Below are positions 55,652-64,000 of a stretch of 64,000 nt of DNA, in pieces. The stretch's first letter is position 1. Each line of letters opens with the position of its first letter. The stretch comes from Epiperipatus broadwayi. Its lineage: Eukaryota; Onychophora; Udeonychophora; Euonychophora; Peripatidae. The notes below the pieces were generated by a model that was given only the letters and a program-made list of their open reading frames with translations, was not told the DNA's origin and made no database searches. Made by a program: the position numbers and the translations under genes. The stretch spans positions 7,410,030-7,474,029 of the forward strand of contig JAQFVV010000055.1 of assembly GCA_028023455.1 (NCBI GenBank). Direction: 5' to 3'.

Positions 55652-57370
55652 TGTAACAATTTAAATAAATCAACTGTCACAAACCATACACCTGTCATTT
55701 GTAACAATTATTTATCAATTGCCATTTGTAACAACTGATTTATTAGTTAATATAAATATGTATTATTTGTATTTAAAATTATTAAATTAATATAAAAGAT
55801 ATGTATTTGTAATTATAATTTGTAGCTATTTCAATTCATCATAGCATAGACAAAGAAAATATCAGCATTAAAGATTCTTGGTATTTATTTATATATTGGG
55901 GCAGTCATTTAAACAGTAAAACATACTGGACATTGTCATCTAATAAAAATAATATTAAACATAGCAACTGAATAAAAGTACCCACTGTGAGATTCCTGGA
56001 GTGCCTTATGCTTATCTCCAATACTAGATTCTTCTAACAAAGAATCCTTCTATCCTTCTTTCCAAATATATAAGACCATTCATGGTCATATGCACACACT
56101 GGTGCTATTCATGACAACTTATAAAAAATATATTTTATAAAACTAATATTATGAAGTTGGAAAGGGATGATCTCACTCTTTATTCAGTTTAGCTAAGTAC
56201 ATGTGTTTTCCCATGAGCGCCACTAGATTGTTTTCAATCTAGATAAGTATCTATTTATAGTGTACTTGAGTTCAAACTCATTCAGTACATATTTATTACA
56301 CATGACTTGGATGACTATTGAACAAAATGACATTCCTACATTTTATCTATATTGATAAAATTACAGGATCCCAATATTACCAAAGTTTATACTATAGATC
56401 AAAGATTCTTATAGACATTGCTAGCTCATTAGCGTATATTGATGAACAGACATGTATAATCCTATTAATGGCTTCCAAACAAGCATGTGAAGACCATTAT
56501 TGATATTGATGGCCATTTAACTAAATTATTTATCACAATAAAGGTAATAATGATGATGATGATGATAATATCATAATAATGATAATAATAGTGATGTCAT
56601 AACAATGATTATAATGGTGATGATGATACCAGCCATGGCTTATCAATAAATTCACAACAATAAATTCATCTTTATAAACTTATAGGCATCTATTAAAATT
56701 ATCATATTTCATACTGGGATTTAATAATACTAATGATGATGATTGATCATCATGAATCTCTTTGCATAATATTCAATTTTCTATAAACCCCTATTTACTA
56801 AAATATATTCATTACGCTAAACATTAAATTTAATGATTATAATTTATTAATGATGATTGATGGCGATCATAACTTTTATATAGTATTATTTGAAACATTT
56901 TTAACTAATAACATGATATCCATCTTTGATGAGGATGATCTAAATTCATGGACACAACACAATTTTAGCTTTCTATGTTGAACTATAATTATCAAAATTT
57001 AATTTATTCTCAAGCATAATCCTTAAATACCTAAATATCAACATTCTAGTTTACCTATTATTTTGCGGACGCTTAATATTTGCAAGTGATTGCTCAATAT
57101 ATACGAATGGTAATACTTAATAACTGCGAGCAATGATGCTGATTTAAAATGATAGAATTAAGAAAAAAGAAAAAAAAAAAACACAATATTCTTAATAATA
57201 ACTCGGAAACCAATTAAGATATATAATTATATTTTATTAACACTACTACTCTTTCTTTCCTTCTTTAAAGTCAAATCGACAATTAAATAAATGGCTTATT
57301 ACCATATTAATTTAATACAAAAAAAATTAATACAAAATTTTATATAAGTATAAGCAAATAAACTTAATAT
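55652..57370 (-). repeat. Left LTR of second LTR retrotransposon (minimum extent)
   Basis: Starts TGTAACAATTTAAATAAATC and matches 62300-64000 closely to the window edge (alignment ends at 57370 only because the right copy runs out). The real right edge lies somewhere before 59578. A possible end TTGTTTCA at 59277 resembles the other element's CTGTTTCA, giving a 3.6 kb LTR, but this cannot be tested here. Contains (ATG)n-type microsatellites near 56540-56640. Confidence 0.85.
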
Positions 57371-59577
57371 ATAGGTTTGTCACTTTTCTTGATATCTCAA
57401 AATAAGCTGTTTTAACTCAATATTAAAAAAAATACATATTCTATAAATGCTTATTTAAGACTTTTCTTACTTATCATATCATAAAATAAATTTCAGGTGT
57501 AACTTGTATATGTTATTTCATTTCCATTCAAATGTAATGCCCTACTTTTTAATTTACTATTTTAAACTAATCATATATAACCTATTCTTTGATGTGTTTG
57601 GGTAAGCAGTTACACATTCACGCATTCGGTAATGTTAACATATATGTTTAAAATGTATACCCAAAAATTACATATATAAAAATATCTTTTCTCTTTTGCA
57701 ACCTTATAGCGAAAGAAAATAAAATACATATATTAATTTTTAATATGCAACAAGATAAAATAAAAATAAAAAAACATTATAAATGCATATATCTATAGGT
57801 TGCTCATTATCATTAACATCTGAAGAACAATTAAAAAAAAAACATTTCAACATTACAATATATAATAAAAAAAATAATGAAAAATTTAAGTTTAAAGATT
57901 TAAACTATGTTTGTGCTATGTTGTGAGATATTGCAAATAACTATAGATAAACAAGTCTTTAATGTTTCTGTATCAAAAAAAGAAAATTGCTTTGACCAGT
58001 AAATTAAGGTTTACTTTTAATAAGCAAAAGAATAAAATCGGTTAAAGAAAGTTCATATTTACCCGTCTACTTTTTACTTCTTATTAATGTCCTGAATTTG
58101 AATTTTAGACTGCTTTTCTTTGCTCAACAACAACAAAAAAAAAAAAAGTTATTGCAGATACTTTTAAGATAATGCTGAATCAATTGACTTTGCTTGTTTC
58201 TTTTTTTAAGTCCATTATTATTCACTGTTGATTGGCTTCCTTCTACCATTTAAAAAAAAAAAAGTTATTATAAGTACTTTGAATAAGTAGGTACCGGTGG
58301 ATTTGCTTGTTTCTCTTCTTTAAAAAAAATAATTGCTGTTGACACTTTAGATGATTGAGGTAAATCAACAAAAAATTTGATTTATGGCTTCAAACTTGGT
58401 TCTACATAGCTGTTTTAAATTTTCTTTTCATCCTATTTCCTGTTCTCCATTCATTTGAAGGTAATGAACTTTTCATAAGCCAGGAATTAGAAACCAAGCA
58501 TTCCATATAGCTTGCGTGGTTGGCTTCAAAATCTATCATTTTGTTGGTTATTACTGGATACATGATTTCATAGACAGATCAGCGATTTTGACTCTTCTGT
58601 ATTAATCAGGAAGCAGAAAAAATGGTTTAGCAATGCAGAGGCATTGTATTTTGCAAAACCAAATATGTTAATATCATTTTTATAATTATTACTAACTTAT
58701 AATAAATTCAATCTTGTTCCATTTCTCTCCTATTCTTTAATATTGCTTGAAAATTGCTTTATATAAACGCACATTTCATTTGCTTTTTTTTTTTTTTCAA
58801 CTTTCAAAGAGTGAGAAAAAAGAATTAAAGCGTTCACTCTCTTTTTTAAAAAAAAAAGATTCGAGCTTACATTTCTGCTTAAGAATTATAACAAGGAAGG
58901 ACCAATTGAGTTGAGTCTCAAAATAATAATCATAATTTAACTGATCATCTCTCTAAAAAAACTTTATAACTGACTGATCATCTCTTTAAAAAAAATTAAT
59001 GATTAACTGCCATCTCTCTAAAAAAATTTAGACTGACTGCCTAAAAAAATTGTTTTAATCGTTTATATCGCGAAAAACATCTGGAAATCTTTATCTAAAA
59101 AAAAATCAAAGCTTCACAAGTTGGACTTAAAATTAATGCTATCGTTACTACATCAAAGCACCTCTTTTGTAAAAATAATTTTAAGATACAGATAACAACA
59201 AAGCTGGCCATCTATAGCCATCAGAAATAAGTGTAAAAGCATCTTTGTGTTTGTACAGATCTATTCATTGTTTCACACGTGTACAATTTTTATCTCCTAA
59301 TCTAACAATTTTATTTTACACCTTTCTGATTTACTCTCTTTTAACAAAATGAAAGTTAAATAAATTTAACACATATTATTTAATAAAAAAAAATATTATA
59401 TAATAAATCATAAAAAGAAAGAACTGCTCATTCATACATATAAATCTCTGTATATATAAAAGAATAAAAAAAATTTTTTTTTTTTTTTTTTTAAATAATT
59501 GAATACTGTATGTATATGTACATTTTGCCTCACCCCCAAACAAAAAAAAAAAATTTTGAATATATAAAAAAAATTGC
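57371..59577. other. LTR remainder and 3' part of second LTR element
   Basis: No ORF. Contains an approximately 130 bp tandem duplication (about 58125-58345, sharing 'aaaaaaaaaagttatt' and 'tttgcttgtttct') and a ~38 bp minisatellite (58935-59055, 'actgatcatctctctaaaaa'). Long homopolymers at 59466-59492. Confidence 0.5.
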
Positions 59578-60759
59578 TTAGGTCATGAGTGCCATTGGTT
59601 TTAGGCTACGTACATTATATGTGCCTTTTACTCCTTCTGACGATTCTAGTACAAATGCATTTTCCCCTTTTCTTTCCTTTAGCATGAATGGCCCTTCATA
59701 TATATTATAGAACTTTTTGAAGGTATGCTTATGCGGGTCGCTATTTTGCATTTGCTGATGGGAATCATTCCCAGGCCTACCTATGTTTAGTTTACTAGGT
59801 TTCATGGGATATTGTCGGCCTAATTGGTTGTTTATAATCCTAATGGTGGAGATCTTATAACTATATCTCTCCTCCATCCTAGAATAACCTTTCATTTTCC
59901 TTTCTGCAACTCCCAGGGCATCCAATAGGTCTGCCACTCTCATTGGGGAGTGCACCTCATCCACTATCATATATATATTCCCAGGCATTCCTATGTTTGG
60001 TTTGCCAGGTTTTGTGGGAAATTGTCTGCCTAACTGGTTTGTTCCCATTCTCATATTGGAGACTTTATAGCCATAGCTCTCCTCCTCTCTATGATAACTT
60101 TCAGCTATCCTTTTGGTAGCTCCCAATGTCTCAAACTTGTCTGCTACATTTACTGGGGCATATACATCAGCAGCTATCTTTAATTCTAAGAAACTAGCTT
60201 TACTGACTACATCTTTCCTGAGGTCAATTTGTTCCTGTACAGTGGCTACCTTTATTTCTAGGTTATGTATCTCACTGTATATATCCTCTTTGGGATTACA
60301 TTGTTCTTGAACAGCAGCTACCTCATCATTTTCATATAGCTTGATTACAGTCACACAACTCTTGACTTCTATCATACATATCTTTACATCCCATTTCTCT
60401 TGACTGGCTGTCCATGCCTTACATATATTTCTTCCTAGGTTTTCTATTTTTTGAGTTTGTTGACTTATATCTAGCTTCATTTCCTGAGCTTGTTGTTCTA
60501 GTTTATTATCTAGCCTTTGAGATTGTTCATCAAATTTCTGATTTATTTGGTTCATGCCCTCTTTCATTTCCTTCATCTCTTGTGATTGTTGATCAAATTT
60601 ATTATCAAATTTTTGAGATTGTAGATCAAATTTCTGATTCATTTGGTTCATGCCCTCATTCATTTCCTTCAATTGTGCCATCACAATTTGCAACCACTCT
60701 AGAGGGCTTTGCTTCTCTACTTCCATTCCCTCAATGACAAATTCTTTATCCCCTTCCAT
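59578..60759 (-). CDS. Non-autonomous LTR element ORF: gag-like coiled coil fused to integrase GPY/F tail, 393 aa
   Basis: Residues ~30-110 are a glutamine-rich coiled coil with repeats of 'MNQ.NQKFD.QSQ.'. The middle holds 'AAVQEQ'-type repeats. Then two ~65-residue repeats share 'VADxxxxLG', 'SYxxEExYxYK', 'NQLGRQxPxKPxKxNIGxPGN'. The last ~45 residues (KKFYNIYEGPFMLKERKGEN, later GTYNVRSLKP) match the GPY/F module at the end of Gypsy-type integrases. Protease, RT, RNase H and the integrase core are missing, so an internal deletion probably fused the start and end of gag-pol. The frame is intact over 393 codons, which suggests recent origin or a retained function. Confidence 0.7.
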   Translation of the reverse strand: MEGDKEFVIEGMEVEKQSPLEWLQIVMAQLKEMNEGMNQMNQKFDLQSQKFDNKFDQQSQEMKEMKEGMNQINQKFDEQSQRLDNKLEQQAQEMKLDISQQTQKIENLGRNICKAWTASQEKWDVKICMIEVKSCVTVIKLYENDEVAAVQEQCNPKEDIYSEIHNLEIKVATVQEQIDLRKDVVSKASFLELKIAADVYAPVNVADKFETLGATKRIAESYHREEESYGYKVSNMRMGTNQLGRQFPTKPGKPNIGMPGNIYMIVDEVHSPMRVADLLDALGVAERKMKGYSRMEERYSYKISTIRIINNQLGRQYPMKPSKLNIGRPGNDSHQQMQNSDPHKHTFKKFYNIYEGPFMLKERKGENAFVLESSEGVKGTYNVRSLKPMALMT

Positions 60760-62274
60760 ATTATTTTTTTCTTTCTACGTATTTATAAACTTATATTACT
60801 GATTGCTTTTCGGCTTTATTCTGTTTGATTTAGTATATTCTGATTTATTCTGTTCTGATTTATTGTTCTGCTCCCTGATTTCCTATACATCCAGAGTCAA
60901 ACACCTTTATCTATCCTCATATACCTTAAAATTTTCAACCACTCTTTCTCAGCCATAATTCTCCCCATCAATCTATCTACATCTTAAGTGCCTTTTAATT
61001 AACTTAACCTCCATCATCACTCTTTTTCCTTTACCTATATATGATTGATAAAGTATGAGGTCATAGTACTATTTAAAACATTTATTTAAGAAAAAGCTAT
61101 CTCTGTATTGGTGTGTCCTTTTTTATGCCATCATTTATCTAGTTTTTCATGCCTTTATAAAACTTAACTCTCTCTATGCCCTTTTTAATACACTAAGCAA
61201 AAAAAAAAATTTACTTATATAACATATGTGCTAGATTTATAACAGAGTTCATGTCTCAAGTCATTTATATACTCATCTATCCTTCTAGAGATCTGACAGA
61301 TATTGACAGCCAAAAGAATGATTAGCAATTCACAATCATGAGATAGACAAAAGAATTCAATCACTGCACTTAAAGCACACAATGCTCCATGAACACTCAG
61401 ATGATCACCCCAATTCAATCACTCTAAGCTACTACAACCCATAATAGTTTATTGCAAACATTGTTGCATTGCCCTGCTTACTTCCAAGTCTTAGGGGCTT
61501 TAATTTGTCAAATACTGCCTTGCTTATTTTTAAAGTCTTAGAGGCAACAATTATATATCAGTAAAACAAAATACTGCCTTGCTCTCTCTGGAGTCTTAGA
61601 GGCGAAATATTATGTATCAGAAAAATTATGCCTTGCTCTCTCTGGAGTCTTAGAGGCGAAATCATGGCAGGCCTACTGTTAACTGCTTCATGATAAAACA
61701 ACTGATATTATAATCTGGGTTGGAGCAGTGAATGAGATAAATCAATCACCAGTGGCATGAATACATCACATTCTCAAGGCAATGACAAAAATTCTCCATC
61801 CATCATCACAACCGTAACACAACCAACCAAACTCCAACAATCAAATATCCAATCCAACCTCCAAAATCATAAATTTTCTATAACACAAACTTTTCAAATA
61901 TGAACAAAATTATTATTCCACACTTCAAGGCTATTAATATTTCTATGCTTATTTAATTGATAAGCAAAATATATAAAAAAAAAAAACAGTGTTATTAACT
62001 TTAACACATTATAAGTTGTGATATCATTATATTTTAAAAATTGAAACTAAGCTCTATAATGACTGTATTCATTTATCATCATCAAAAATGCAATAACAGT
62101 AATCATCATCATCTAAACATCAGGCCAAAATATTTGTATACACTAATAATAAAAAAAAAATTGCACAGAAAAAAAAAATATTTTTTTTTTTTTTTTTAAA
62201 CTATACATCTGTCATCACTATATACTACCCATCTCTCATGTATGTGGGGTATTTCAAGCCATTATTTGGCTTAT
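60760..62274 (-). other. 5' leader of second LTR element with tandem repeats
   Basis: Non-coding region between the primer site and the ORF. Includes a ~60 bp tandem repeat at about 61466-61672 (3-4 units sharing 'tgccttgctctctctggagt' and 'cttagaggcgaaat'). Near the primer site is a long A/T run (62150-62200). Confidence 0.6.
61466..61672. repeat. Tandem repeat in LTR-element leader
   Basis: Unit about 50-60 bp: 'tgccttgct', 'agtcttagaggc', 'attatatatcag'. Last two units nearly identical, first one diverged. Confidence 0.8.
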
Positions 62275-62297
62275 TTCGAGCCCTAGTTGGTGCGCCA
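62275..62297 (-). other. tRNA primer-binding site of second LTR element
   Basis: The plus strand spells a tRNA 3' end from the T loop (TTCGAGCCC) through the acceptor strand to GCGCCA. On the minus strand it starts TGGCGCACCAACTAGGGC, two bases from the LTR end. It is closest to tRNA-Lys(CUU), with several differences in the acceptor and T stem. Confidence 0.75.
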
Positions 62298-62299
62298 TT

Positions 62300-64000
62300 T
62301 GTAACAATTTAAATAAATCAATTGTCACAAACTATACACCTGTCATTTGTAACAATTATTTATCAATTGCCATTTGTAACAATATTTATCAATTAATATA
62401 AATATGTATTTGTAATTATTAAATTAATATAAAAGATATGTATTTGTAATTATAATTTGTAGCTATTTCAATTCATCATAGCATAGACAAAGAAAATATC
62501 AGCATTAAAGATTCTTGGTATTTATTTATATATTGGGGCAGTCATTTAAACAGTAAAACATACTGGACATTGTCATCTAATAAAAATAATATTAAACATA
62601 GCAACTGAATAAAAGTACCCACTGTGAGATTCCTGGAGTGCCTTATGCTTATCTCCAATACTAGATTCTTCTAACAAAGAATCCTTCTATCCTTCTTTCC
62701 AAATATATAAGACCATTCATGGTCATATGCACACACTGGTGCTATTCATGACAACTTATAAAAAATATATTTTATAAAACTAATATTATGAAGTTGGAAA
62801 GGGATGATATCACTCTTTATTCAGTTTAGCTAAGTACATGTGTTTTCCCATGAGCGCCACTAGATTGTTTTCAATCTAGATAAGTATCTATTTATAGTGT
62901 ACTTGAGTTCAAACTCATTCAGTACATATTTATTACACATGACTTGGATGACTATTGAACAAAAATGACATTCTTACATTTTATCTATATTGATAAAATT
63001 ACAGGATCCCAATATTACCAAAGTTTATACTATAGATCAAAGATTCTTATAGACATTGCTAGCTCATTAGCGTATATTGATGAACAGACATGTATAATCC
63101 TATTAATGGCTTCCAAACAAGCATGTGAAGACCATTATTGATATTGATGGCCATTTAACTAAATTATTTATCACAATAAAGGTAATAATGATGATGATGA
63201 TAATAATATCATAATAATGATAATAATAGTGATATCATAATAATGATTATAATAGTGATGATGATACCAGCCATGGCTTATCAATAAATTCACAACAATA
63301 AATTCATCTTTATAAACTTATAGGCATCTATTAAAATTATCATATTTCATACTGGGATTTAATAATACTAATGGTGATGATTGATCATCATGAATCTCTT
63401 TGCATAATATTCAATTTTCTATAAACCCCTATTTACTAAAATATATTCATTACGCTAAACGTTAAATTTAATGATTATAATTTATTAATGATGATTGATG
63501 GCGATCATAACTTTTATATAGTATTATTTGAAACATTTTTAACTAATAACATGATATCCATCTTTGATGAGGATGATCTAAATTCATGGACACAACACAA
63601 TTTTAGCTTTCTATGTTGAACTATAATTATCAAAATTTAATTTATTCTCAAGCATAATCCTTAAATACCTAAATATCAACATTCTAGTTTACCTATTATT
63701 TTGCGGACGCTTAATATTTGCAAGTGATTGCTCAATATATACGAATGGTAATACTTAATAACTGCGAGCAATGATGCTGAATTAAAATGATAGAATTAAG
63801 ACAAAAAAAAAAAAAACACAATATTCTTAATAATAACTCGGAAACCAATTAAGATATATAATTATATTTTATTAACACTACTACTCTTTCTTTCCTTCTT
63901 TAAAGTCAAATCGACAATTAAATAAATGGCTTATTAATAAAATTTATATAAAATTAATAATACAAAAATTTATATAAGTATAAGCAAATAAACTTAATAT
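62300..64000 (-). repeat. Right LTR of second LTR retrotransposon (runs off window)
   Basis: Starts TGTAACAATTT and follows 55652 onward with few differences, notably a ~14 bp indel near 62385 and small microsatellite changes near 63200 and 63800. In element orientation this is the 5' LTR, so the promoter would be here. Confidence 0.9.

Noticed and set aside
59266-59277. TTGTTTCA as the exact right end of the left LTR of the second element
   Set aside because: The matching LTR runs off the window, and no polypurine tract immediately follows, so the boundary is only a guess.
1-64000. Host protein-coding genes among the many 60-130 codon open frames
   Set aside because: They are biased to K/N/I/F/Y as expected of random AT-rich DNA, lack recognisable domains, and several lie antisense to repeats. 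No exon with convincing splice context was found by eye; introns or UTRs of a host gene cannot be excluded.

Overview
This is eukaryotic, almost certainly metazoan, DNA: very AT-rich, full of poly-A/T runs and (TA)n/(CA)n microsatellites, and built largely of retroelements. I found no convincing host gene. All open frames longer than about 100 codons that make sense are transposon remnants. The mix (RTE-type LINE, Penelope-like element, Gypsy-type LTR elements with very long LTRs, tRNA-derived SINEs, hammerhead-bearing retroposons) suggests an invertebrate, perhaps lophotrochozoan or cnidarian, but I cannot name the species.

Layout. 1-12.6 kb: old dispersed repeats, two retroposon families I call D and M, minisatellites. 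12.6-16.1 kb: a probable solo LTR. 17.3-25.7 kb: a young LTR retrotransposon (17745-25539; LTRs of about 2.69 kb; minus orientation) inserted into another retroposon. 27.0-28.4 kb: a DNA-transposon-like repeat. 29.8-33.0 kb: a decayed RTE-type LINE on the minus strand, interrupted by D and M insertions. 33.8-34.6 kb: M and F retroposons side by side. 35.0-36.3 kb: the 3' part of a Penelope-like element as a large inverted repeat. 36.3-55.6 kb: mostly AT-rich filler with a satellite, MITE-like repeats, SINEs and more M/D copies. 55.65 kb to the window end: a second minus-oriented LTR element whose only ORF joins a gag-like coiled coil to the tail of a Gypsy integrase.

The most interesting system is a set of small retroposons that carry hammerhead self-cleaving ribozymes. 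Families M (with variant E), D and F, and the Penelope-like element, each show the hammerhead core (CTGANGA ... GAAA), a pairing stem II, a very short self-complementary stem III and a split stem I, with compensatory changes between copies. D and F also carry a tRNA-like Pol III B box next to the ribozyme, like the Sm-alpha repeats of schistosomes. M insertions have 11-19 bp target-site duplications. In nearly every family the 5' part of a copy is an inverted repeat of its own interior, so insertions are snap-back (foldback) structures. I infer that these families share a reverse-transcription mechanism, possibly supplied by the Penelope-like or the LINE machinery.
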